Positions 15,162-22,945 of a DNA stretch of 25,395 bases are shown here, piece after piece. Origin of the DNA: M55B112 sp040880545 (GTDB taxonomy: Bacteria; Bacteroidota; Bacteroidia; Bacteroidales; GCA-2748055); NCBI GenBank assembly GCA_040880545.1, contig JBBDIE010000095.1:1-25395 (forward strand), given 5' to 3'. Position 1 is the stretch's first letter. Every line of letters starts with the position of its first letter. The position numbers and the translations under genes were made by a program. The notes under the pieces were generated by a model that searched no databases, had not been told where the DNA came from, and saw only the letters and a program-made list of their open reading frames with translations.

Positions 15162-16907
15162 ATGGAAAACAACGAATTACTATCCCGGGTAAAAGAAACG
15201 GCCCGGCAATGGCTGGAGAGCAATATAGATGAGGAAACCAGGCAGGCTATCAACCACATGATTCAAAATGATGAAAAAGAACTCATCGAAAGTTTTTACA
15301 GGGTGTTGGAATTTGGCACAGGCGGACTGCGTGGGATCATGGGTGCGGGAACCAACAGGATGAATATCTATACGGTTGGAATGGCTACGCAGGGATTGTG
15401 CAACTACCTGCTGAAGGAGTTTAGCCACCTGGATGAGATAAGGGCCGTGATCGCACACGATTGCCGGAATAACAGTGCTATGTTTGCCCGCACTACGGCC
15501 AGTGTATTCTCCGCCAACGGGATCAGGGCCTATCTTTTCGATGCTATGCGACCAACACCGGTACTGAGTTTCGCCATTCGTGAACTGAACTGCCAGTCCG
15601 GAGTGCTGATCACTGCATCCCACAACCCGAAAGAATACAACGGATATAAGGCCTATTGGGAAGACGGTGGCCAGATCATCAATCCACATGATGTAAATAT
15701 TGTAAGGGAGGTTCAGAATATTGGCTCCATCAATGATGTGAAGTTCGAAGGTGATCCTTCAAAAATTGAGATGGTTGGCAGCGAACTGGATGAAAAGTTT
15801 TTGAAGAGATCCGTATCCAAAGCACTGAATGTGGATCTGATTGAAAAACATGCGGAGATAAAAATCGTCTATACCCCCATTCACGGTGCCGGTGTATATA
15901 TGGTTCCCGAGGCGCTTAAAATGCTGGGTTTCAAAAACATATACAACGTTCCTGAACAGGATGTTGTAAGCGGTGATTTCCCAACGGTGGTATCGCCCAA
16001 TCCCGAAGAATCGGCTGCCCTGGACCTTGCGCTCAGGAAAGCGAACGAAGTGGGTGCCGATCTGGTTATGGCAACCGATCCTGACGCCGACCGGGTTGGG
16101 ATCGCGGTAAGGGATAACCATGGCAAATTAATTCTGATCAACGGAAATCAAACCGCTGTTTTGCTTACCTATTACCTGCTGTCGCAATGGAATGCTAAAG
16201 GTATGCTCCAGGGAAAGGAATTCATGGCCAAAACCATCGTTACAACTGAGCTCGTGACCGATATTTACAGGAATTATGATATCACCTACTTCGATGTACT
16301 GACAGGCTTTAAATTTATTGCCGACATCATCCGAAAATATGAGAATGATATGACATTCATCGGCGGTGGTGAGGAGAGCTATGGTTTTATGGTTGGGGAT
16401 TTTGTTAGGGACAAGGATGCCATAACGACCTGTTCCATGCTGGCTGAAATTGCTGTATGGGCGAAAGAACAAGGGAAGAGCACGTTCGACCTGCTGCTGG
16501 ATATATACCAGAAATACTCCTTTTACAAGGAATCGCTTGTATCGGTTTACAGGCATGGTAAGGAAGGGGTGGAAGAGATTGCAGCCATGATGGAGGGGTT
16601 CAGATCCACTCCGCCAAAAGAAATAGACAACTCTGAAATTACAGAGATCAGAGACTACCTGTTGCAAAAATCATTACACGTGGCCGATGGAACGGAGCAC
16701 AGTATTGAATTACCCAAATCCAACGTACTGCAGTTTATAACCAAAAACGGCACGAAGGTAAGTGTACGTCCTTCGGGTACTGAGCCAAAGATCAAGTTTT
16801 ATTTCAGTGTAAAGGATCAGCTGGGTTCCAGGGAGGATTATGAAAAGGTAAATCGCAACCTGGAAAGGAGAATTGAGAAAATTAAGGAGGAATTAAAATT
16901 AACCTGA
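15162..16907 (+). CDS. Phospho-sugar mutase (alpha-phosphoglucomutase/phosphomannomutase family)
   Basis: A 581-residue alpha-D-phosphohexomutase interconverting hexose-6-phosphate and hexose-1-phosphate. All four domains show their signature loops. The phosphoserine loop is TASHNPKEYNGYKAYWEDGGQ, here split at TASHN and KEYNGYK. The magnesium loop is DPDADRVG, the sugar loop GGGEESYGF, and the phosphate-binding loop RPSGTEPKIKFY near the C-terminus. The length matches the Bacillus PgcA-type phosphoglucomutases rather than the shorter ManB/GlmM enzymes. Its position at the end of the ugd-rml operon suggests it supplies glucose-1-phosphate both for RmlA and for UDP-glucose. Whether it also uses mannose phosphates cannot be told from sequence. 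Confidence 0.92.
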   Translation: MENNELLSRVKETARQWLESNIDEETRQAINHMIQNDEKELIESFYRVLEFGTGGLRGIMGAGTNRMNIYTVGMATQGLCNYLLKEFSHLDEIRAVIAHDCRNNSAMFARTTASVFSANGIRAYLFDAMRPTPVLSFAIRELNCQSGVLITASHNPKEYNGYKAYWEDGGQIINPHDVNIVREVQNIGSINDVKFEGDPSKIEMVGSELDEKFLKRSVSKALNVDLIEKHAEIKIVYTPIHGAGVYMVPEALKMLGFKNIYNVPEQDVVSGDFPTVVSPNPEESAALDLALRKANEVGADLVMATDPDADRVGIAVRDNHGKLILINGNQTAVLLTYYLLSQWNAKGMLQGKEFMAKTIVTTELVTDIYRNYDITYFDVLTGFKFIADIIRKYENDMTFIGGGEESYGFMVGDFVRDKDAITTCSMLAEIAVWAKEQGKSTFDLLLDIYQKYSFYKESLVSVYRHGKEGVEEIAAMMEGFRSTPPKEIDNSEITEIRDYLLQKSLHVADGTEHSIELPKSNVLQFITKNGTKVSVRPSGTEPKIKFYFSVKDQLGSREDYEKVNRNLERRIEKIKEELKLT

Positions 16908-16928
16908 TTTATATCAAAAGCATATATT

Positions 16929-17345
16929 ATGAAATCTTACAACAAAGAACTTTGGTTTGATATCAAGCAGCGACGCGAGTTGGTTAATATCACACCAGAC
17001 ATAGAAGCGTGTCTGAGAGAAAGCGGAATAAAAGAGGGGTTGTGCCTGGTGAATGCAATGCACATCAGTGCCAGTGTATTTATCAATGACGATGAATCGG
17101 GACTTCACCACGATTTCGAAGTGTGGCTGGAGAAACTTGCCCCGGAAAAACCGTACGACCAATACCGGCACAACGGGTACGAGGATAATGCCGATGCACA
17201 CCTGAAACGTACGATCATGGGGCGGGAAGTAGTGGTTGCCATAACGGAGGGTAAACTGCACTTCGGACCCTGGGAGCAGATCTTTTACGGGGAGTTCGAT
17301 GGAAAGCGCAAGAAACGGGTGCTGGTGAAGATTATCGGGGGATAA
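16929..17345 (+). CDS. YjbQ family protein (UPF0047, secondary thiamine-phosphate synthase type)
   Basis: A 138-residue protein of the YjbQ/UPF0047 family. The family is a small beta-rich trimer with conserved histidines; some members have weak thiamine-phosphate synthase activity, but the physiological role is unsettled. Seen here are NITPDIEACLRESGIKEGLCLV, MHISASVFINDDESGLHHDFEVWLEKLAP, HNGYEDNADAHLKRTIMG and GKLHFGPWEQIFYGEFDG, with the conserved histidines in place. It lies 21 nt after the mutase and is probably the last gene of the operon. Its 3' end overlaps the convergent helicase gene by 14 nt. A link to nucleotide-sugar synthesis is not evident; it may simply be carried along. Confidence 0.9.
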   Translation: MKSYNKELWFDIKQRRELVNITPDIEACLRESGIKEGLCLVNAMHISASVFINDDESGLHHDFEVWLEKLAPEKPYDQYRHNGYEDNADAHLKRTIMGREVVVAITEGKLHFGPWEQIFYGEFDGKRKKRVLVKIIGG

Positions 17346-18759
17346 AAAACTGATCCGGAAAATTCACCAGGTACAATTTTTCTGTGGCGCGTGTAAAAGC
17401 AGTATATAGCCACCGGAGGTAGTCCAGGGAAATCATATCTTCTGTAAAGTAGCCCAAATCAAGGAAAACCGATTTCCACTGTCCGCCCTGGGCCTTATGA
17501 CATGTCACCGAATAGGCGAACTTTACCTGTAATGCGTTGAAATATTTGTCCCTGGCAATCTGTTCGGCCTTCTTTTTTCTGTCAGTAAGTTCAGGATAGT
17601 CTTCCAGTACATCATCGTAAAGTTTCCGCAGTGTATCCATGGGCATGGCCGGCCCCTCCACCTCCAGAACATCCAGCATGATCCTGGCTTCAACTACCAG
17701 TTCGCCATAATCGAGAAAGGAGAGTTCCACATCTGCAAACTTCAGTCCGTAGATCTCTTCAAATCCAATCACACGTTCAATCCTGGCAATATCTCCATTG
17801 GCAATAAAATCGATTTTCGCCTCTTCATCCTTCCAGAAGTAGTTGTTCTTCACCACCATCAACAGGTCACCCCTGCTGATCTGCTCCTCCCTCCACAGGA
17901 TCTGACCGCGGATACCGGTATTGAAAGCGTTTGCCCGCTTATTTGACCGTGTCACTACAATGGTTTCTTCCTCTCCGTACTTGTCATAGCTGTCACTGAT
18001 ACGCTCCAGCAACTCTGCTCCTCCTACACGCTCCACATCTTCAAATGCGCTTTCCATTAGTTCCGGGATCCCGATACTGTTTTCAGTAATGTTATTCCTG
18101 ATGGAGGTGGCATTCATGAGAATTCCGGAATCCTTTTCATGCCGTACAATATCGGTAAGCATGTAGGGCCTGACCTGGTAACCGAATGATTCCAGTACAT
18201 GCTGATCCAAAGCCGGACTCACATCCAATTTCACCGGCGGAAGCTGTGCTGTATCACCGATCAGGATCAGCCGGCAATTCTTCCCGCTTTCCAAATACCT
18301 TAACATATCCGAAAGCAGGTTTCCCGAACCAAATACTGAATCGGATGCAGCCTGCCCTATCATGGATGCTTCATCAATAATAAAATAGGTATCCTTATGC
18401 ATGTTCCTGTCCAGCACAAACTGCCCGAGCCCGTCACTTCCCGATCGCTGCTTGTATATTTTCTTGTGTATGGTCCAGGCCGGATACTTTGTATAGGAGA
18501 ACATTACCTTGGCAGCCCTGCCAGTAGGGGCTAACAGTACAGACGATAAACCCAGTTCCCGCAGCGTCCGCACAATGGAATTCACGATGGTTGTTTTCCC
18601 CGTCCCGGCATAACCCAAAATCAGCATGATTTCCTGTACGCCACCCGATTCGATGAAATTACTAATCTCTTCAATCAGCTCAGATTGACTTTCCGTTGGT
18701 TGAAAGTCAAGATTATCAAGTAATTTCGATGAAATGAAGTTTTTAAGCATTGGGTTCAA
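17332..18759 (-). CDS. RecD-like ATP-dependent DNA helicase (superfamily 1)
   Basis: A 475-residue SF1 helicase. Motifs in order are Walker A GYAGTGKTTIVNS (about 49), motif Ia LLAPTGRAAKVM, Walker B FIIDEASMIG, motif III LIGDTAQLPPV, and C-terminal UvrD_C_2-type VTCHKAQGGQWKSVFLD and LRWLYTAFTRATEKLYLV. This is the minimal RecD/Dda-like arrangement without RecB or RecC neighbours and without the N-terminal helix-hairpin-helix extension of RecD2. Such proteins are widespread in Bacteroidota as standalone genes; the cellular role is not established. Met1 and Met4 are both possible starts. It is monocistronic, convergent with yjbQ (14-nt overlap) and divergent from the pseudopilin-like operon. 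Confidence 0.88.
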   Translation of the reverse strand: MNPMLKNFISSKLLDNLDFQPTESQSELIEEISNFIESGGVQEIMLILGYAGTGKTTIVNSIVRTLRELGLSSVLLAPTGRAAKVMFSYTKYPAWTIHKKIYKQRSGSDGLGQFVLDRNMHKDTYFIIDEASMIGQAASDSVFGSGNLLSDMLRYLESGKNCRLILIGDTAQLPPVKLDVSPALDQHVLESFGYQVRPYMLTDIVRHEKDSGILMNATSIRNNITENSIGIPELMESAFEDVERVGGAELLERISDSYDKYGEEETIVVTRSNKRANAFNTGIRGQILWREEQISRGDLLMVVKNNYFWKDEEAKIDFIANGDIARIERVIGFEEIYGLKFADVELSFLDYGELVVEARIMLDVLEVEGPAMPMDTLRKLYDDVLEDYPELTDRKKKAEQIARDKYFNALQVKFAYSVTCHKAQGGQWKSVFLDLGYFTEDMISLDYLRWLYTAFTRATEKLYLVNFPDQFFIPR

Positions 18760-18798
18760 TAAAAGGTAAAATTAAAATTTATAATATATATTTTTTCT

Positions 18799-18806
18799 TA
18801 AATTTG
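18799..18806 (+). promoter_or_regulatory. -7 box of the pseudopilin-like operon leader
   Basis: TAAATTTG is an exact TAnnTTTG match on the plus strand, giving a predicted start near 18812 and a leader of about 155 nt before the ATG at 18968. The -33 position is A/T-rich without TTTG. The 208-nt gap 18760-18967 otherwise contains only this leader. Confidence 0.55.
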
Positions 18807-18832
18807 TGCGCAAACAAAAAATAAATTTCTCA

Positions 18833-18853
18833 ATGAAACCCTCATACGATTAA
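18833..18853 (+). CDS. Putative leader peptide MKPSYD
   Basis: A six-codon ORF, ATG AAA CCC TCA TAC GAT TAA, starting 34 nt after the first base of the -7 box and 135 nt before the main start. Codons 1-5 encode the same residues as the small ORF before ugd, with only third-position differences in Ser and Tyr. The AACCCTC inside the ORF can pair with GAGGGTT 36 nt further on, so translation would affect that fold. Too short for any conventional gene finder. Confidence 0.4.
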   Translation: MKPSYD

Positions 18854-18886
18854 TTTCGAAAAAGGCGATATAATTAATTGAGGGTT
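18837..18886 (+). promoter_or_regulatory. Structured 5' leader hairpin
   Basis: AACCCTC (18837-18843) pairs perfectly with GAGGGTT (18880-18886). Inside it ATTAATT can pair with AATTAAT, and TCG with CGA around an A-rich loop, giving an extended imperfect hairpin. No T run follows, so it is not a terminator. Downstream the AAGGCATCG block matches AAGGCACCG in the ugd leader. Confidence 0.4.
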
Positions 18887-18967
18887 CCAAGGCATCGAAA
18901 TCAGTACTGTCAATTTATAAAGTTGTTAAATAACAGAAACACAAAAGTATAACCAAATTGTATACTA

Positions 18968-19603
18968 ATGAAAAAAGTAATTCAGCCAATATTAATCATT
19001 TTGATCATTGTTCTGGGCTATCTTGTTGTAGAAAGTATTATGCGCCCCATCCGGTTCCAGCGACTTGTTGAAGTCAGGGAACAGGCGGTCATCAGCAAAC
19101 TTAAAGATATTCGTGAGGCCCAAAAGGCCTACAAAGATGTATACAAGAGATATACAGGCAGTTTTGATACGCTGGAAATGTTTCTGAAAAACGACTCATT
19201 CACAGTAACAAAAGCAATCGGAACGATCCCTGAAGATTGGTTGGATGAATTAGGACTGGAACAGGCCAGGGAAAAAGCGATCAAAGAAAAAGTTATTGTC
19301 AGGGAAACATCCCGCCGACAGGTCCTGGATTCACTCTTTGGAGAAACATATCGGGTGGATTCAATGAAGTACATACCTTACACGCATGGTATTGAATTCG
19401 AAATCGAATCCAATGAGGTTATCACTTCATCAAACCTGATGGTACAGGTTGTGGAGGTGAAATCCTATTATGATGATATTCTACAAGGGTTAAATGAACA
19501 ACTGATCGCCAATTATAAAGATCGGAGAGTTACACTTACCGGTTTCCCGGGAATCAAATTCGGATCTTTGGAAGAAGGAACACTGTCCGGAAACTGGGAA
19601 TAG
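18968..19603 (+). CDS. Membrane-anchored hypothetical protein with pseudopilin-like N-terminus
   Basis: A 211-residue protein I cannot assign to a named family. Residues 4-24 form a single hydrophobic helix (IQPILIILIIVLGYLVVES). An amphipathic helix then runs through RLVEVREQAVISKLKDIREAQKAYKDVYKRYTGSFDTLEMFL. The pattern of one N-terminal helix continuing into R/K-rich helix with I..A..AY....Y....D.L resembles type II secretion or type IV pseudopilins, but there is no prepilin peptidase site. The rest is charged and beta-prone, ending GSLEEGTLSGNWE. Most of the protein would be periplasmic. It is followed after 20 nt by a DUF3822 gene. The structured leader sits directly upstream. Function unknown; the pilin resemblance is an inference from pattern only. 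Confidence 0.75.
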   Translation: MKKVIQPILIILIIVLGYLVVESIMRPIRFQRLVEVREQAVISKLKDIREAQKAYKDVYKRYTGSFDTLEMFLKNDSFTVTKAIGTIPEDWLDELGLEQAREKAIKEKVIVRETSRRQVLDSLFGETYRVDSMKYIPYTHGIEFEIESNEVITSSNLMVQVVEVKSYYDDILQGLNEQLIANYKDRRVTLTGFPGIKFGSLEEGTLSGNWE

Positions 19604-19623
19604 CGGTTTAACGTCTATTTCTA

Positions 19624-20454
19624 ATGCAGGTACAGAGTATCATATCCAAATCTATCTCTGAGGAAATTCTAAGTACAGGGCATCTATCCATCCGATTTAT
19701 GTCGGATGGATTTTCTTTGTTGCTGGAAGATACTAATTATAATCCGGTTGTACTGAACAGGTTTTTCCAGGAATCTTCCATAACACAAAAAAGCCATGTG
19801 CTTGCTTGTGAGGACTGGTTAAACAGGCATACCCTGTTCGACGGTTTCAAGGGTGAAGTTAGTTTTGTAATTGACAAACTACCAACGGCCATGGTCCCTT
19901 CGGACCTGTTTTCAAAGAAGGATTCTTCACTTTACCTGGAACCTGAGACCCAGTTGCACACCAGCAATACCATTACGCACAAGACCCTGAAGGACAGACC
20001 CCTTGTGATGGTGTTCCCTGTTCCGGAAATTTTCTCTGCACTGGCCGGAAAGTTTACCGGTGTAACGCGCATTATGTCCACTGTTGAAGTACTGATCTCC
20101 ATGGCCGACCAGGTAAATGCAGCGGATCACCAACGTGGTTTTACGCTGGTGGATCTGCAGAATCAGTTTCTGGGTATCCTGATGATCAGGGATGACAAGA
20201 TTCAACTTGCCAATCAATGCGTTCTGAAGAAAAGTGATGATCTTGTATACCATACCCTGAACTCCATTAAGCAGCTTGATTTTAACCGGAAAAAAGCACC
20301 AATTTACTATACAGGTGTTCCCGGAGATGATTCATTGAAGGTATTGAGAAAATATATCAGGCATGTAAAACCGCTGTTTTATCATATCATCGACCTGGAG
20401 AAATCGCACATTTCTGAACATGTCGTATTAGCAGAGGCAACAAAGTGCGAATAA
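19624..20454 (+). CDS. DUF3822 family protein
   Basis: A 276-residue protein matching the Bacteroidota-specific DUF3822 family, commonly found next to rsmD, as here. It has no signal peptide or membrane segment. Recognisable stretches are HLSIRFMSDGFSLLLED near the N-terminus, SFVIDKLPTAMVPSDLF, and a C-terminal part with GFTLVDLQNQFLGILMIRDDKIQLANQC and PIYYTGVP. The alternation of short strands, a possible FTLVDLQNQFLGILMI strand-turn-strand and a late glycine turn is reminiscent of the actin-like PilM/GspL fold, which would suit a pseudopilin-like neighbour; this is inference, not a recognised match. Its end overlaps the GTG start of rsmD by 10 nt. Confidence 0.8.
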   Translation: MQVQSIISKSISEEILSTGHLSIRFMSDGFSLLLEDTNYNPVVLNRFFQESSITQKSHVLACEDWLNRHTLFDGFKGEVSFVIDKLPTAMVPSDLFSKKDSSLYLEPETQLHTSNTITHKTLKDRPLVMVFPVPEIFSALAGKFTGVTRIMSTVEVLISMADQVNAADHQRGFTLVDLQNQFLGILMIRDDKIQLANQCVLKKSDDLVYHTLNSIKQLDFNRKKAPIYYTGVPGDDSLKVLRKYIRHVKPLFYHIIDLEKSHISEHVVLAEATKCE

Positions 20455-20984
20455 TCAGCGGCCAATATAAAGGAAAGAAAATTCATCTGCCTGCAAAATT
20501 CAAAGCCAGGCCCACAACAGATTTTGCCAAGGAGGCACTATTCAATATCATCGAAAATAACTTCGATATTGAGGAGCTGTCTGTCCTTGATCTCTTTTCA
20601 GGAACAGGAAGTATAACGTACGAATTTGCCTCCAGGGGTGCACACCGTGTCACCTCTGTGGAAATGGACCAGCAGCACTTCAGATTTATCAAATCCATGG
20701 TTGAACAGATGGACCTGGTACAGGTAACCCCCGTCAGGTCAGATGCTTTCAAAGTGATTAAAAATCCGTGGGAGCCCTATGACCTGATATTTGCGGATCC
20801 GCCCTATGACCTCCCCTCACTTGAAACGATCCCTGAACTCATCCTTCAGGGGAACCTGCTGGCGAAAGACGGATGGCTGATACTGGAACACCCCGCCGGT
20901 ATGAAATTCAACCACATCCCTGAACTGTTCGACCACAGGTATTACGGAAGTGTGAATTTCAGCTTTTTCAGAATGGCAGAATAA
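20445..20984 (+). CDS. rsmD: 16S rRNA (guanine966-N2)-methyltransferase
   Basis: A 179-residue Rossmann methyltransferase that modifies G966 of 16S rRNA in the assembled small subunit. It starts MRIISGQYKGKKIHLP, then ARPTTDFAKEALFNII, SAM motif LDLFSGTGSITYEFASRGA, the acidic ligand in VTSVEMDQ, and the catalytic DPPYDLP, all standard for RsmD. The start is a GTG at 20445 inside the last codons of the DUF3822 gene, which implies translational coupling. Its 3' end overlaps the convergent amylase gene by 17 nt. Confidence 0.95.
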   Translation: MRIISGQYKGKKIHLPAKFKARPTTDFAKEALFNIIENNFDIEELSVLDLFSGTGSITYEFASRGAHRVTSVEMDQQHFRFIKSMVEQMDLVQVTPVRSDAFKVIKNPWEPYDLIFADPPYDLPSLETIPELILQGNLLAKDGWLILEHPAGMKFNHIPELFDHRYYGSVNFSFFRMAE

Positions 20985-22827
20985 AAGACTCCAGCGGTTC
21001 TGCATAGATCAATACTACAGCTTTATGGTCCGAAACCTCCAGTCTGAATTCCCTGGTACTACCCAGGGCATCTTTCAAAATATAACTCCCAAAATTTAAA
21101 CCCATGCGCTGAACCAGTTTGCCGGGTATTTCAAGGGGGCACTCCATCGATTTTTCACTGTCAAAATTGGTGAAAATAAGGAGCCGTTCATCCCCTTTCC
21201 AGCGGAGGAACACGAATTGTTTGTCACTGTAGCCACTGTTCAACTGACGGTTCACGGTATGTAATTCGGCAAAATTGCCCGTTAACGCCTCACTTGTAAT
21301 GGTGAAATTAAGCAGTGATTTATAGAATTCACGCAGCGCCTTCTGCTCCTCTGATAATCCACCCCCATCGAATGCACCGTTGTTCATCCAGCCCTGGTGA
21401 GCGGGTACCCCCCAGTAATCGAATATGGTGGTGCGTCCCGACTTGCCAAAGCCGGCATCACCTTCACCCTTTTCACCCACTTCCTGGCCAAAATAGATCA
21501 TTGTTGGTGATGTCCCGGTTGTGGCCGACAACACCATGGCCGGTTTTCCTTTGGCGGGATCCCCCGCAAACTCCGGAGCGGCCAGCCTGTGCTCATCATG
21601 ATTTTCCAGAAAGTGAAGCAGATGATGTTCTATATCCGACTGCTTGTTAAACAGAACCACCAGGTTATCCGTACTGCCCTCCCCCCTGATGATATTTTTC
21701 AGGGTATCATAGAGCGCTACCTTATCGTAGAGGTAATCCATTTTGCCCATGTGAATATAGTCCCGGTAAATTTCAGGAACATAGATTTCCGACAGGAGCA
21801 GTGCATCCGGCCTCTTCACCCTGATGGAGGAGTTGAGATAGCTCCAGAACTCCACCGGTACCATCTGTGCCATATCGTATCTGAACCCATCCACCCCTTT
21901 CTCAAGCCAGTAATGTGCTATCTGTTCAAATTTTTTCCATGAGTCGGGCACCTCCTTGTCCGACCAGAATTCAACATGATCCCCAAATGGCTTTTGGGCA
22001 TAGTTTTCAGGAAGCTCAGGAAAATCCTTCTCCCCTTCCGGAGTAACACCGAAATTTATCTTTACGGTCTCATACCAGTCGTGTACCGAAGGTTTCGCGC
22101 TCCTTGATCCGTTACCGGTCCACTTTGCCGGATATTCATCGAATTGGCCGTCAAGTAATGGATGCTCCTCACCACCCAGTGGTAAATATCCATCCTCAAA
22201 ATCAGGTACCTGGAATTTTTCACCCGGGATATAGTAGAAATTGTTATGACGGGCATATACCACGGTTGTGTCATCATCGGCACCAAAATCTTTCACCCCT
22301 GGTGGATTGGTCAGCGACTGGTAGTTTCTTGCCACATGGTTGGGAACAATATCAATGATCACCTTTAAACCCTGTTTGTGGGTGCGTTCAATCAATGCTT
22401 CAAATTCCTCCAGCCGTTTTGCCGGGTCAACAGCCAGGTCAGGATTCACGTTATAATAGTCCCTGACAGCATAGGGAGAGCCTGCCCTACCCTTCACCAC
22501 ATCCGGATCATCATTGGAGATACCAAGGGCGGTATAATCCCCGATTACACAATGGTGCAACACCCCGGTGTACCAGATATGGGTAACACCCAGTTCGCGG
22601 ATCTCCTTCAGGGCCCGGTCGGTAAAGTCATTAAACTTCCCCACACCATTTTCTTCCATGGTTCCCCAGGGTTTATTCGTGGAATTTGTATTTCCGAACA
22701 ACCGGGGCAGTACCTGGTAAATGACGATCTTGTTCTTCTTTTTATTCATATCTTCAACGGATCTGCACTGGAACAAACCAGCCATGATCAATCCACCAAA
22801 GATAGCGATTGCAGCTACGCTTTTCAT
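20968..22827 (-). CDS. Alpha-amylase family (GH13) glycoside hydrolase, exported
   Basis: A 619-residue GH13 enzyme. The N-terminus MKSVAAIAIFGGLIMAGLFQC is a signal sequence; the Cys21 suggests a lipoprotein, though LFQC is not a canonical lipobox. The four conserved regions of the (beta/alpha)8 barrel are visible: DIVPNHVAR (I), GFRYDMAQ with the nucleophile Asp (II), LLSEIYVP with the acid Glu (III) and FLENHDEHR with the third acidic residue (IV). A beta-sandwich domain C ends the protein (FVFLRWKGDERLLIFTNFDSEKS). Substrate is an alpha-glucan or small alpha-glucoside; the subfamily cannot be fixed. No SusC/SusD pair or GH97/GH31 partner is nearby, so it is not in a typical starch utilisation locus. 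It lies 118 nt from the CotH gene on the same strand. Confidence 0.9.
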   Translation of the reverse strand: MKSVAAIAIFGGLIMAGLFQCRSVEDMNKKKNKIVIYQVLPRLFGNTNSTNKPWGTMEENGVGKFNDFTDRALKEIRELGVTHIWYTGVLHHCVIGDYTALGISNDDPDVVKGRAGSPYAVRDYYNVNPDLAVDPAKRLEEFEALIERTHKQGLKVIIDIVPNHVARNYQSLTNPPGVKDFGADDDTTVVYARHNNFYYIPGEKFQVPDFEDGYLPLGGEEHPLLDGQFDEYPAKWTGNGSRSAKPSVHDWYETVKINFGVTPEGEKDFPELPENYAQKPFGDHVEFWSDKEVPDSWKKFEQIAHYWLEKGVDGFRYDMAQMVPVEFWSYLNSSIRVKRPDALLLSEIYVPEIYRDYIHMGKMDYLYDKVALYDTLKNIIRGEGSTDNLVVLFNKQSDIEHHLLHFLENHDEHRLAAPEFAGDPAKGKPAMVLSATTGTSPTMIYFGQEVGEKGEGDAGFGKSGRTTIFDYWGVPAHQGWMNNGAFDGGGLSEEQKALREFYKSLLNFTITSEALTGNFAELHTVNRQLNSGYSDKQFVFLRWKGDERLLIFTNFDSEKSMECPLEIPGKLVQRMGLNFGSYILKDALGSTREFRLEVSDHKAVVLIYAEPLESFILPF

Positions 22828-22945
22828 TCCATAAAAATAAACATTTTATCTGCATAATTTCTATTCCTGTGCCCGGAAGGAAACTGCGTAAACCCTGTAA
22901 ATACAGATGATACGGCCCAAAAAATTACTTCATATCTGTTGAAAA

